This document shows positions 45,184 to 55,479 of a DNA stretch of 64,000 nucleotides, one piece after another. The notes under the pieces are model-generated. The model did not search any database and had not been told where the DNA came from. It was given only the letters and a program-made list of their open reading frames with translations. The DNA lies in NCBI RefSeq assembly GCF_042100115.1, contig NC_091281.1, positions 62,001-126,000 of the forward strand, given 5' to 3'. Positions within the stretch are counted from its first letter, which is position 1; each line of letters begins with the position of its first letter. This DNA comes from Alternaria dauci (Eukaryota > Ascomycota > Dothideomycetes > Pleosporales > Pleosporaceae). The position numbers and the translations under genes were made by a program.

Positions 45184-47763
45184 ATGGCTGTCCCACTGCC
45201 ACCTGCCTCAAACCTCCACGCCATCCTTCTCGTCACGAAATCGCGGTCGCTCGGGCCGCGCCTCGTCTTCCACTACCCCCCATTATCGCCGTCGGCAGCC
45301 GCCCTCGCCGCGGCCAAGGACCCGGCCTGGTTCCGCCACGACACGTCGACGGCCAGCGTCGATTCGCGAAGCTCGGACAGCGATTGGGACAGCAGCACTG
45401 ACTCAGACGACGAGAATGACATCGAGATAGGCAGTCGCACTAGTGGCGGCCGCCGGTCGGGAAGAACCTTGACGGGCCGCGTGAGCGACAAGGACAAGCT
45501 CGGATCGGGGCTATGGGGCAGGCAGGAGACGATTGACGAGGAGGATGCAGACGACGACGATGAGAAAGGCGCGAATGGGTGTCGGGGCAAAGGTGGAGAC
45601 CACGACTGGGAGACGGTGCTGGGCTTCAAGACGGATGCGCTGGAGAAGATGCTGAGCCCCAGCAAGGACTACAACAAGAAGCGCTTCGAGCTGGGCGTTG
45701 AGAGCATCGTCTTCCTGGGCGCGCCCATGTTTGTCAGGGAAGACGGGCTCTGGAAGAAGGCGAAGCGGAAAAAGAAGAAGCGATCGGACAAACAACGGCT
45801 CGAGGATGGCGACCTGATGAAGAATCTCACAAGCGCCAGCGATGGCGACGACGCCGACTCGCCCGAAGCGCCTGCGAAACCCGTCTCGGAGCCGTTCAGA
45901 ATGCCGGCCGGATTTGAGCCAGGCTATGGCCATGGCTCCATGTCCAGCGGACCGTCGGGCGCACCCTCAGAGGCGGGATCAGACGCGCGCAGCAACTCGA
46001 CAAGCCATGACCACACCAACCCCGACATGACCATGTTCAACGTCGTCTTCGTGCTGAACCCGCCTGCGCTAGAGTACCAGCAGCGCGTCAAGGAGATGTA
46101 CGACAACGTCACGCGCAAGTATGCAAAGGCGCTCAAGTACGAGGAAGCGCGGTTCCAGTACGTCTGGAAGGAATCCAAGCGCATCATCGACATCAAGCAG
46201 CGTGCCAAGGAGACCAACGAGTCTCTGACGGCGACGTGGAAGAAGATTATCAGCACATCGCCGCTTGCCAAGTCCATTGCAATCATGTTCGATGCCATCT
46301 CGCACGACAAGATCGCTCACATCCACTTCGACGCCACGTTCAATACATCCTTCCAGATCCCACAAGCCGACTCTACGCCGTACCTTCCCACCGCGATCGA
46401 ACCTCAGATGCCGGGTCTATGGCTCACGACCTCGAACGTTATACTGGAGGACGACGATGCGCCGATGACGCAGCATGCCGCCCTGCTCCTCTTAGAGGAT
46501 GCCGAGGTGTTGATCAAGGATCTGGGCGGCGACGCTGGTGGGAACGCGGCGGCCATCGCGTTCTACATCCGCAACATCATACCCACCAAGTCGCTCCTGA
46601 AGATCTCAAAGAAGCACAATATATCAGCGCACGACATGGAGTACATAGCGAGCCATCTTGTCTACTGGCGGCGCGCGCGTCTTATCGCTCCTCTGTCACC
46701 ACGCGACACGTACATTGTCAGCCCAAATGCCGACATGACTGTTCTCCCCGCCGCGATATCAGTCTACGCACAGCGCTTCCCTACGTTGCCTACGCTGCCC
46801 AAAGTTCTAAGCATGCTTTCTGGTACACCCCGGCCGTACAGAACCTTCATACCCACCGCCGAGCACCGCGATGCCTACATGGAGATTTTAGCTTGGCTCA
46901 TGCGCGGCGGCTGGGTCACGCAGTTACGCACGTTCGCCTGGGTACGAGTGACGCCCGAAATCAAAGCCCAAGTCGCCGCCGAGATTGAGCGAGAAGAGCG
47001 TATCAAGAAAGCCGAAGAGGCGCGCAGAGAGCTGATGAGCGACAACGACTCTGTAGCCGATAGTCTGCTTTCCGATAAACGGAGCAGCCTGCTTTCTCTC
47101 AACTCGGCCAGGACCTCGTCGCCTTTGCGACGCACGCGCAGAGATGCGGATGAGGACATGGATAGCAGCACGATACTCAGCCCTCGCTACGGATCGACAG
47201 CCATGTCGCGCAACTCTTCTGCGCGCACGAGTTCAGACGCCGGCAGTACGAGTAGCCAGCGCACAACGATTGCGCTCAACCCGTCGCAACGCGCAGAGTC
47301 GCCTACGTACCTCGGGCTCCGAGACGCGAAACCCCATCGCCCGTCGCCGCTCCATCTCAAGCCCACCTCGCCCTCTCCATCACACACCTCGCTCGTCTCA
47401 CCGACATCTCCCGCGGAAAAGCTCGTGGTGCCTGACCCCGCTCTGTTCACGCACACGACTATCTTATCCCCGCAAAAAGCATCCTCCATCGAGGCGCGGT
47501 GGCTGGATAAGATTGCGCAGACGTTTGAAGAGACGGCGATTATGCCGACGAACCCGAGTCCCCCGAAACACGCAGATGGGGGGTTTGGTGGTCTGACGGG
47601 CAAGGAGCTGCGCGAGAGCTGGCCGATGCTGTTGAGGCATTTGGATGGGAAGCATGCGATTGAAGACGTGTCGGCTCGGGAGGGGATTAAGCGGAAGAGG
47701 GTTGCTGTGTTGTTTAATGCGGTGAAGGAGAGGGGGTGGTTGGTGGTTGCGCGGCATTGGTGA
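45184..47763 (+). CDS. NPR3: Nitrogen permease regulator 3 (GATOR1/SEACIT subunit)
   Basis: A single-exon protein of 859 residues. NPR3 is a subunit of the SEACIT/GATOR1 complex at the vacuole, which restrains TORC1 when amino acids are scarce. The start AILLVTKSRSLGPRLVFHYPP is the NPR3 longin-like beginning; MFNVVFVLNPP and the helical EMYDNVTRKYAKALKYEEAR segment follow, then ISAHDMEYIASHLVYWRRARLI, AYMEILAWLMRGGWVTQLRTFAWVR, and a C-terminal helix-turn-helix part DGKHAIEDVSAREGIKRKRV. Long acidic and Ser-rich insertions are usual in filamentous fungi. ATG 45184 is preferred to in-frame upstream ATGs because homology starts there. It is intact and looks like a core gene. Confidence 0.9.
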   Translation: MAVPLPPASNLHAILLVTKSRSLGPRLVFHYPPLSPSAAALAAAKDPAWFRHDTSTASVDSRSSDSDWDSSTDSDDENDIEIGSRTSGGRRSGRTLTGRVSDKDKLGSGLWGRQETIDEEDADDDDEKGANGCRGKGGDHDWETVLGFKTDALEKMLSPSKDYNKKRFELGVESIVFLGAPMFVREDGLWKKAKRKKKKRSDKQRLEDGDLMKNLTSASDGDDADSPEAPAKPVSEPFRMPAGFEPGYGHGSMSSGPSGAPSEAGSDARSNSTSHDHTNPDMTMFNVVFVLNPPALEYQQRVKEMYDNVTRKYAKALKYEEARFQYVWKESKRIIDIKQRAKETNESLTATWKKIISTSPLAKSIAIMFDAISHDKIAHIHFDATFNTSFQIPQADSTPYLPTAIEPQMPGLWLTTSNVILEDDDAPMTQHAALLLLEDAEVLIKDLGGDAGGNAAAIAFYIRNIIPTKSLLKISKKHNISAHDMEYIASHLVYWRRARLIAPLSPRDTYIVSPNADMTVLPAAISVYAQRFPTLPTLPKVLSMLSGTPRPYRTFIPTAEHRDAYMEILAWLMRGGWVTQLRTFAWVRVTPEIKAQVAAEIEREERIKKAEEARRELMSDNDSVADSLLSDKRSSLLSLNSARTSSPLRRTRRDADEDMDSSTILSPRYGSTAMSRNSSARTSSDAGSTSSQRTTIALNPSQRAESPTYLGLRDAKPHRPSPLHLKPTSPSPSHTSLVSPTSPAEKLVVPDPALFTHTTILSPQKASSIEARWLDKIAQTFEETAIMPTNPSPPKHADGGFGGLTGKELRESWPMLLRHLDGKHAIEDVSAREGIKRKRVAVLFNAVKERGWLVVARHW

Positions 47764-48109
47764 GGGGAGATTTGATACCCGTGCGTCGTGAGTTCTGGTC
47801 TTCCAAGCTGATGCGAATCGTGATACTCTCTGCATCGTTGTGGTGGGTTGGGTAGGACTGTGGGACCATGTTCTTTAGCGAAGCGTGTCCACGGTCTGCT
47901 GTGTGCCGCGACCAAGGTCACCCTCATAGATTTTGGTAATTGTCTAGAATATTTGAAGAGATTTATATAATATCCCCTCCTCTCCTCCATCGTTTCCCAT
48001 CTTCAGCATTAGATTCTACTCCGTAGTTGTTCTTCTCTACGCCAACTACAGAATTACGAACCATCTACACCAACACACTCAACTATCTTGGACTTCAACC
48101 ACCGCAACG
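47764..48109. other. Intergenic
   Basis: 346 bp between NPR3 and the next gene. A pyrimidine-rich stretch with TATATAA at about 47963 and a CA-rich leader before ATG 48110 look like the promoter of the secreted-protein gene. Confidence 0.5.
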
Positions 48110-48708
48110 ATGCGCACCGTCCTCGCCGTCATCCTAGCCACTCTCTCCACCACCCTGGCCTCTCACGGTCCCCCGGGTACACTCGTCGACGCACAAACAA
48201 CTAATGCCCCATCTCCTCTTCCCACCCCCTCGACTACACCCTCCCCAACTCCAACAGGAAGCGCAACCCCCACCGCGCACCGCCTCATCACCAGAATGAC
48301 TCCCGCCCCCTCCGTCTCTCCCACCACCCTCGCCACTCTCGCTCGTTCCCACAAGGCCGAGCGCGACAACACGTGGGTCTACTCCAACGGGATGTACTCC
48401 TTTATATCCGAGTACGACGGGCGTCTTGTTACCGTGAAGCCGTGTCGGACTGCTACGACGTGCGTCCCCCTTCTTCTCTCACCGCTATGTTCTTGAAAAC
48501 AAGATACTGATGTGGTTCGTATAGGCTGGACTACCATGGCACGCACTCGCTGATGCGGCTTGATGGGAATCGGTGTTCTGGGTGCAATCGTGTGCTTGAT
48601 CCGAATGACGATGGGGCGTATAATGGACGGTATAGGGGTGGGCATGAGGGGTGGCATTCGCATGATGAGGATTTGAATGATCCGCAGATTGAGAATCAGT
48701 GTCCGTAG
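48110..48708 (+). CDS. Predicted secreted protein, unknown function
   Basis: Exons 48110-48459 and 48525-48708; 177 residues. The signal peptide is TVLAVILATLSTTLASH. A Pro/Thr/Ser-rich stretch (about residues 25-75) follows, then a folded-looking part with NTWVYSNGMYSFISEYDGR, VKPCRTATTLDYHGTH, a CSGCNR pair and a His/Gly/Asp-rich end (RGGHEGWHSHDEDLND). Four cysteines lie after the linker. I do not recognise a family. A wall-associated or effector-like protein is possible. Confidence 0.75.
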
Positions 48709-49682
48709 GTAGCACGGTGGCATGGATGGTGTGGGGGTGGAGTGGCTTTTTGTGTTCGGATTTACCATTTTTTAATGGATAGGTTGAGAACGTAGGGGAG
48801 GAGTGCTATTACATGGGAGAGTGCTGTGCAAAGGGAGGGAAGCACAAGGTGGTTGGATAACTTGAGATAGTGAATTTTATGCAGGTGTTTTTCTTTAACA
48901 CTATACATTCGTTGCAAGCAGCTGGACTTCTTGACAGAACAGTTCCTCGATGGGTGGTACGTCTTTCTGTGAGAGCCTCATTTACGTGTGAAGCACAGCC
49001 TGTTACTTGATCTGTAGAAGGTAAGGTTCTTCGCTTGAATTTGCAATTTGAAACGGACGTGAATGTGGGATCTCCCCGAAGTTCAACCCAATAATTTTCG
49101 CGATACAGTAGACCTCCACCAGGAGACCGAAAAGCGGCGCTACACTCTCGTCAATGTGTTATCATGAGGGCTTCTGGCACCAAGTGGTCTTCTTCCAGCT
49201 CATGAGTTCATGTCACTTTGAGGATCTGACAACCATGTGCCACGTTGCGAAAAGCTTCAGCATAAAGCTAATTTGTAGTCAGCAAAATCGCTGCAGCGGA
49301 CCAAATACCCCGGTGCAAGTGCTTCAAACCCATGGGTTACCCTAAAGGTAGTCGCTGCGTTACACGACGATGGAGACATAGCCCACTCACCGCGGATACG
49401 TCCACGGTAGGTCTTTGCCTGTAGCCCAATAGAGACAGCTTCCTTAGTAGTAGCCAGCGTGCACTTTATCCTAAATAACTGATCCATTGATTGCACACAC
49501 AAGCTCCACCCTAATCCATGAACACATCTATCTCCGCACCACGGAAACCTATAGACCACAAATCTCAGGAAAAACAGAAAATGTATATAATCTCGACATT
49601 CCCTATCCATTCATTTCTCATCCACATTCACAAGTCATCCTCTCCAGAAATATTTTCACATCCCCAATACACTATCACAACC
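48709..49682. other. Intergenic with one dispersed repeat
   Basis: About 970 bp with only weak short frames. It contains the second copy of the 53-nt repeat (49098-49151). CA-rich leader sequence appears just before ATG 49683. Confidence 0.5.
49098..49151 (+). repeat. 53-nt dispersed repeat, copy 2
   Basis: Counterpart of 26411-26463 in the same orientation, with a 3-nt insertion and a few C/T and G/A differences. The function is unknown. Confidence 0.7.
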
Positions 49683-50179
49683 ATGAAGTTCACCCTCGCC
49701 ATCGTCGCCCTCGCCTCCGTCGCAACTACTGCTCTCGCGAACAGAGAATGGACCTACAACGACTCCCACAGAGCCGCTGTCTCCGAAATTCTAAAGCAAA
49801 GTAAGTACCCTTCTGTCGTGTTCCATTCCATCCAAGCCTCACACCCCCAGTCACGGCCAAGCACGCCCACCTGTGCAAGCGCTGGGACGGCCCGCGCTGT
49901 GTCGACGACGAAGACAAGCCCTCCCCCTGGGAGATGAACTACCTCGAGCGCAAGACGGCCAAGATTGAGAAGCAGGAGGCTGAAGATTCGGTCGAGAAGA
50001 TTCGTGACCTCTGGGAGAAGTGGAGCGCGGATCAGAAGGATATGCTGAGCAAGGTGAAGAAGGGCGGCAAGGCGTATATGGCGCTGCTGGAGGAGTTGTC
50101 TGATGACGCGGAGGATGTCGTTGATACGGATGTCAAGGCGGTCAAAAGTGTTCGTGCTCGATGCCGAGGCTCTTGCTAG
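49683..50179 (+). CDS. Small secreted protein, effector-like
   Basis: Exons 49683-49800 and 49851-50179; 148 residues. The signal peptide is FTLAIVALASVATTALA. The mature part has four cysteines (HLCKRW, PRCVDD, and two in RARCRGSC at the end), a charged helical middle (YLERKTAKIEKQEAEDSVEK, LWEKWSADQKDMLSKVKKGG) and no recognised domain. Small size, secretion and paired cysteines fit an apoplastic or effector-like protein, but this is inference only. Confidence 0.75.
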
Positions 50180-50533
50180 TTATCCTAGGATATTAGATGG
50201 TAGAGCCAATTGAGCTCGAGACCGTCGGTTAGCAGGTAGCCTAAGAGGCTAGATAGAGCGATACATGCGCGAACGGTCGGAATTTCTCGTTCCTTATGCC
50301 TCCAGATCAGTAGATGGCAGATTTTCGAATACAATTGTCACTTTACTAAGTGGCATCATCAATAGAGACAAGTAAAGAAAAGGTTCTTGCTGGATAAGAG
50401 CAGTGACGTAGCAAGGAATTATGGCGATGGTGTTCCTGTGGTATATCCCGCCGTCAGAAGGCCAGAATAGATGCGGACCGAACCGCGACCAGCAGCATGT
50501 GGAAGGGCAGTATATACCGGTTCAACGAAAAGG
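50180..50533. other. Intergenic
   Basis: 354 bp between convergent genes. No feature is recognised. Confidence 0.5.
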
Positions 50534-52240
50534 CTAGTCTCGGAATACAAAGCCAGTCAGTCTGCTGCCCTTGTAGAAACTGAGCTTCAACACCAAAGCC
50601 ATCTCCTTGTTGCGAACCTGCCGATTACACTGTACCTTGACCGACGCATACTTGCTCAGCGAGCCTCCCGCGACCATAATAGTGCGCAGATACTGCTCCT
50701 GGCTCCTCAAGCTCCCTCTTGCCGCGCCAATCTTGGCCATGCGTCGGAAGTCATGGGCCATTGCGGCAGCAAACAGCTCGTCAGTTGTATCGCTCAGCAG
50801 GACCCACGGCTTGACAGTTTCAGTGAAGCCAAAGACGACTACGCACTGACCCTCAAAGTTGCGTAGTCCCTGAACCTGGAACCGGAGGAATGCCGTGAAG
50901 CTTCGCATGTCTCGTGTAAGGAAGACGTTGTTGTGGGCATCCCAGAGATTGTTGGGCTCGACTTCGAGCAGCCTGGCTGAGACGTGGTGCTCGGATTGGA
51001 GGTGAGCGTTGATGCCTGGAATCATGAAGTAGACTGCACCCGGATTGGTGTCGGCTTTGCTCGCATGCTCTGCACCAATTGCGTTGGCATCCGCTCTTCG
51101 CGCACGCTTGGAAATGAAGATCGTATTGCTGCTTGAGGCAGGCGTCGAATCATTCAGGAGCGCGAACGACTGAGGCCTCGTTCGGACGTAAACGCTTGCG
51201 CCTTCGTGCTTGAGAAATATTCCAGTATGCGGTACGAAATTACTAATGAGTTCTTCCGCATGGCAGTGTAGTGGCATTATGACTTCCCCTGGATATTTGT
51301 CTCCAGCAAGCCTCAAAGATGTATTGATACGCAGTCCCTTGTTAGACATGGCGAATTCCGGGTTGAACTTGATATCCTGTTCGAGTTTAAGACTGCTCAG
51401 CCCAGCAAACTCATCCGGGCTGCGGGCAAGAATACCACGGTGCGTTGACTCATCCCTCGCTCGCCATGCGAAAAGACTGAGGTCATTCCTGTCGCGCATA
51501 ATCTCCTCTTGCAACCGAATAAACGCCTGTTCCCCACCCTCACCGTAGAGCATCGGCATGTTGACTTGGAACAGACCAAGCAGACAGTACGCCACGTCTT
51601 CAGGCCTGGTGGTTTGACGGTTCGCTGCCCACGACATGCGACGGCCGACGGGAATAGCATCGAGCAGATCACGAGTACTCAAGGCATCGGGACCTTGTGG
51701 CGGAGCGAAGACCTCTACATCAATGTTCGTAATGTACGCAAGTATGTCGCGGAGAGATTCTCGCGTCCCGAACTGGCACCACGCACGATCGTAGAAATTT
51801 GCCGCTCGCGCAGCGATAATTTCCTGCATTGTCCATCCGCGTGTAAACCAGCGGGCACCATGTAGCATTGTATCGCGCTCGGTGTCGGGAGCGCCCACAT
51901 CGAAATCAGCAAGGTAGACCAGACAGAGGTCGGCCTCGCTGTACCACTGGAACATGGAGTTGATCGACTCGCTCAGCTCGGCGTTGTTGGTCTTGTCGAT
52001 GCAGCATGAATCGATCCAGACGTAGTCGAAGCCGCACCGCTGGGCCTCGCGGCATGTTTGCTCGATCTTTGTCCAACCCTTGGCTGCGGTGCGCGTGGCG
52101 GTGGCGTTGAAGGCCTGGAAGTTGACTTCTTCGCTGTCCCAGGTGTGTGAGAGGATGGCAAAGGGGTTTGGCGGGCTGCCGATGAACTCCTGCATCCGTA
52201 GGGAGTCGCCGCGACAGTCGATCAGCCTCATCTCGTTCAC
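50534..52240 (-). CDS. HET-domain incompatibility protein
   Basis: A single-exon protein of 565-568 residues; MRLIDCRG (52231) is the usual start, with an ATG three codons earlier. HET motifs in order: FAILSHTWDSEEV, GFDYVWIDSCCIDK, SINSMFQWYSEADLCLVYLADF, ARWFTRGWTMQE, then DIPVGRR-like DAIPVGRRMSWAA, TRPEDVAYCLLGLFQVNMPMLYGEG and AFIRLQEEIM. This is the HET-D/E-type N-terminal domain. The C-terminal 300 residues have no NACHT, WD or ankyrin motif that I can see and may be a beta-rich effector-recognition part. The family mediates non-self recognition between hyphae. No lesions are seen, unlike the other HET gene in this window. Confidence 0.9.
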   Translation of the reverse strand: MNEMRLIDCRGDSLRMQEFIGSPPNPFAILSHTWDSEEVNFQAFNATATRTAAKGWTKIEQTCREAQRCGFDYVWIDSCCIDKTNNAELSESINSMFQWYSEADLCLVYLADFDVGAPDTERDTMLHGARWFTRGWTMQEIIAARAANFYDRAWCQFGTRESLRDILAYITNIDVEVFAPPQGPDALSTRDLLDAIPVGRRMSWAANRQTTRPEDVAYCLLGLFQVNMPMLYGEGGEQAFIRLQEEIMRDRNDLSLFAWRARDESTHRGILARSPDEFAGLSSLKLEQDIKFNPEFAMSNKGLRINTSLRLAGDKYPGEVIMPLHCHAEELISNFVPHTGIFLKHEGASVYVRTRPQSFALLNDSTPASSSNTIFISKRARRADANAIGAEHASKADTNPGAVYFMIPGINAHLQSEHHVSARLLEVEPNNLWDAHNNVFLTRDMRSFTAFLRFQVQGLRNFEGQCVVVFGFTETVKPWVLLSDTTDELFAAAMAHDFRRMAKIGAARGSLRSQEQYLRTIMVAGGSLSKYASVKVQCNRQVRNKEMALVLKLSFYKGSRLTGFVFRD

Positions 52241-52714
52241 GTAAGGTTAGTGTTATACTTTTAGGACGATGATGCAAGCAGAACCCGGACGCACCTCCTT
52301 GCTCCCAAGGCTGTGTTTCACCTCAGGCGTACCGATCTTACCACGTGCGATCGCTTATGCGCGGAGGATCTCAATCAAGATAAGCAGGGCGGCCGGGAAA
52401 TCGCCTAATCCATCGTGGTCGCAAGTAGGCAGGGGTTGCCCAAGCCGTGCTCTTATTCGTGGGCGCAGCTTACCCTCCAATATCATTGATACAGTAGTGG
52501 GGGGTCGTTCATAACAAGTCACATATCAAGATATGAAGGGCAACATTCTTTTACTTGCGAATTCTCTCGTTTGAGAGAACCTGTTCGTTCATGGGAAAAT
52601 TTTGGCAAATCGCGCAACAAGCTTGAGTAGCCAGAGCTTCCACATGTTCTAACCATCTAACCCTGAATACATTCGCCCAAGATATTCAAAGCCAAATTGC
52701 TGCTTGCAGAGAAC
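52241..52714. other. Intergenic, HET promoter
   Basis: 474 bp upstream of the HET gene and downstream of the Old Yellow Enzyme gene. It holds copy 2 of the 45-nt palindrome element. Confidence 0.5.
52547..52591 (+). repeat. 45-nt palindrome-containing element, copy 2
   Basis: Counterpart of 26235-26279 with 42 of 45 identical positions and the same ATTCTCTC/GAGAGAAT hairpin core. It lies about 310 bp upstream of the intact HET gene. Confidence 0.75.
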
Positions 52715-54124
52715 CTACAACTTCGGAAACCTCACCCTCAAAAACTGATTCGCCCACGCAACCTCAACGCCCAGCTGCCACGCCACCTTCAACACCCACT
52801 CCGGCTCGCGCATAAACTGCCTCGCAACTAGCACCACATCCGCCAATGGCTCTTTTCCTTCCGTGACCTTGACCGCAGCCCTCGCCTCCTGCGCAAGTTC
52901 CGTGTCATTAATCTGGGTAGCCGCAGCCTCCGCCGCACCACCTTGTTCAACGATATCCCTCGCCTGCTGCGCTTCGGTAATGAGACCTACCGCACCGATG
53001 AACAGACGCAAACCCTCTTTCTTGAGCTCAGCCCGGATCTGTGCCGCGATTTTAATCTGGTAGTCCTTTGAATCGAGCATGTTGATTCTCTGCTCCGGAT
53101 GGTTCCCGCCACTGCTCACGTCCAAGAGATCGACTCCCAGTCCCGGAAGCATTTTCGCAAGACGGATCGAGCTTTCGACGTCCCAGGAGCCGAGGGTCTT
53201 GCCTGTTTCCGTTTCTTCCATCCAGTCTGTCGAGCTGATGCGGAGGTACAAGGGCATACTTTCCGGGATAACGGCACGAATAGCGTTGATGATCTCGACA
53301 AGAAGACGTGTACGGTTCTCAAACGAACCACCGTACTTGTCCGTCCGCTGGTTTGTAACAGGAGACAGGAATTGGTGAATGAGGTAGCCATGCGCGGCAT
53401 GAATCTCAATCACATCGATACCCGCCATCACTGCTCGCTGCGCAGCGGCCGCCCAGTCTCGCACCAAGACCCTGATTTCCTGCTCGCTCAAAGCCCGAGG
53501 CGTCCAGTATCCGCTGCTCTCGTCGTCAGCCGCCTTGCCATCCCACACCCATTCCTGACCACTCATGGGCCCAACAACATCGGACGGCCAGCCCCCCGCA
53601 TCAACATCAGCTTTCACACTGACTTTCCTCGTCCCGCCAGCCGTCTTCTGTGCGCCCGCGATCCAAGGCGCACACGTACTCGCTTTTCTCCCAGCATGGG
53701 CTAGCTGAATGCCACTCTGAGCTCCTTGGCTCTTGATAAAGTCCGACACTCTTCGCAGCGCAGGGATCTGGGCGTCGCTCCAAAGACCGGGGCAGTTTGG
53801 CGATATGCGGCCGTTGGCTTGCACGCCGGTTGCTTCTATGAAGACTAGGCCTGCGCCTTTGAGGGCATAGTGGCCAAGCGTTGCGATGTGGTAGTCTGTT
53901 AATGCGCCTGTAGTTGGGCCCTCGGATGCGGTGCTGAACTGGCACATGGGTGCTACCAGGATACGGTTGCGCAGCGTGGTGCCGCGGATCGTGAGGGGTG
54001 TGAAGAGTGTTGGTGTGGACTCATTTTGCTGAGCGTGGGGAGCTGGTGTTCCTGGATTGGTGAGGTGTTTTGGGGTAAAGTATGGCAGGCCTGGGACGCC
54101 ATGGTTGTAGTCTTGGGGCGCCAT
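52715..54124 (-). CDS. Old Yellow Enzyme-family NADH:flavin oxidoreductase
   Basis: A single-exon protein of 469 residues with an FMN-binding TIM barrel of the YqjM-like type, which reduces activated double bonds of enals, enones or similar compounds with NAD(P)H. Motifs: LFTPLTIRGTTLRNRILVAP at the barrel start, MCQFS with the active-site-type Cys, IQLAHAGRKAS, VIEIHAAHGYLIHQFLSP with the His pair, NQRTDKYGGSFENRTR, and DVSSGG. The stretch QFMREPEW near the end carries the phosphate-binding Arg region. It is intact and probably cytosolic. The natural substrate is unknown. Confidence 0.9.
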   Translation of the reverse strand: MAPQDYNHGVPGLPYFTPKHLTNPGTPAPHAQQNESTPTLFTPLTIRGTTLRNRILVAPMCQFSTASEGPTTGALTDYHIATLGHYALKGAGLVFIEATGVQANGRISPNCPGLWSDAQIPALRRVSDFIKSQGAQSGIQLAHAGRKASTCAPWIAGAQKTAGGTRKVSVKADVDAGGWPSDVVGPMSGQEWVWDGKAADDESSGYWTPRALSEQEIRVLVRDWAAAAQRAVMAGIDVIEIHAAHGYLIHQFLSPVTNQRTDKYGGSFENRTRLLVEIINAIRAVIPESMPLYLRISSTDWMEETETGKTLGSWDVESSIRLAKMLPGLGVDLLDVSSGGNHPEQRINMLDSKDYQIKIAAQIRAELKKEGLRLFIGAVGLITEAQQARDIVEQGGAAEAAATQINDTELAQEARAAVKVTEGKEPLADVVLVARQFMREPEWVLKVAWQLGVEVAWANQFLRVRFPKL

Positions 54125-54940
54125 GCTGGCTGTTGAGGCTCAAAATCGGACTGACGAGTGGTGTGTAAAGGTTATGTAGAGATAGGGAGAGAGCGCAGCT
54201 CATCTGACCATAGGATTTACCTCGGCAGACCATACCCGATAACGCGACTCAGGATTGTGTTCTTTATTAGGTATAGTCTATGGTCAGGTCAGATTAAGTC
54301 CTACTATAGTAGGTCTAGTGCGCTACACATGGTGTGCCGGTGCATAGGGTGATTACTCAAAATAAGAGGAGTATACTGTTTAACCTAGGCACGCACTTAC
54401 TAGGGTAGAGCCCCTAGCAAGAATAAGAAGCGACGGCATAACACTCATCTTAATAGTAAGTAAGAATATAAGTATATAAGAAAGATAAGATTTTTCTTTT
54501 ATTAATTAATATATAAAAGTATATATATAAATAACACTTATATCCTTCTCTCTTCTTTAGCTATACTAAGGAGATACTTTAATATCCTTATGATAGTATT
54601 TTTATACACTCTAACACCCGTATAATAGGAAAACTAGAAATTTATATTATAACGTATTACTATCCTATTACTACTACGTTCTTATAGTATAATAGAGAGA
54701 GGATTAGGCGTATTACTAGTCTTTAATCCTCTTTATTTTAAAATACCTTCTTTACCCTTTAAAAACGCGTTTAAGGATCTTAACCGCCTATTCTATTACC
54801 TTTCTCTAGATAGTAATAATGTGCTAGATAAGAGTAACTCTAATATAGTTAAAGTTATATATATAGGTAAATAGATTTCTAATATATTTCTAATATATTC
54901 TAGGCTAAACCTATACTCCTATTATTAGGAAGTAACTTAG
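54125..54940. other. Intergenic grading into RIP-mutated DNA
   Basis: The first 150-200 bp are ordinary; from about 54240 the sequence becomes AT-rich with almost no CpA/TpG and remains so to the retrotransposon insertion site. It is the left flank of a RIP-mutated block that resumes at 62111. Confidence 0.6.
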
Positions 54941-55416
54941 TGTTACAAGGTAACAAGGAATTGCTTCCCTTTCATGCAGGTCGTATGAAGGAAGACCATC
55001 GGGCGGACACGATGGACGAAAGTGGATCTAGGGCGGGGCCCAGATCACGTGAAAGGAATGGCATCCCGCCAAGACCTGGCCTCTGGGAGGCCAGTGAGGA
55101 TTGGGAGGTCACGGCCCTCCTAGGCCTCCCTCTTGGAAGGGAGGGTAAGGAGGACAGGACCTATGGCAATGGGTATAAGAATGTGTTGGATCTCATTATT
55201 ACACTCGTTGTGGTTAACTCAAATAGTTCATCTCTTACACAGATTGTCAACTAGTTATTCTATCGTTTATAGAATTGGTATTGTTTATCCTTTGGTTACA
55301 ACGATAACTCTTTTCCACCTGATCATTCCATACGATACCTCACGGACTACCGCTTTAGTCTACCTCGCCTTAGTACGGACCGAGCCTAGAGAAGTATAGC
55401 CTAACCCCGTGTAACA
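54941..55416 (+). repeat. 5' LTR
   Basis: 476 bp, TGTTAC...GTAACA ends. It holds a TATA-like box at 55174 and a putative start of R near 55210. It pairs with the 3' LTR at 61637-62110. Confidence 0.95.
55174..55180 (+). promoter_or_regulatory. TATA-like box of the LTR promoter
   Basis: TATAAGA, about 36 bp before GTGGTTAA at 55210, the stretch that could act as RNA 5' end and self-primer. The same arrangement occurs in the 3' LTR. Confidence 0.5.
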
Positions 55417-55418
55417 CT

Positions 55419-55426
55419 TTAACCAC
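55419..55426 (+). other. Candidate primer-binding site (self-priming)
   Basis: TTAACCAC, two bases after the LTR end, is the exact reverse complement of GTGGTTAA at 55210-55217 inside the LTR. In Tf1-like retrotransposons the 5' end of the RNA itself primes reverse transcription at such a site. No obvious match to a tRNA 3' end is seen directly at the LTR edge, although a weak TATCAG similarity to the initiator-Met site occurs at about 55433. Confidence 0.5.
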
Positions 55427-55479
55427 CTTGGATATCAGTGGACGTTTAACCAACAGGACAGCCCGATTAAGATTCAACA

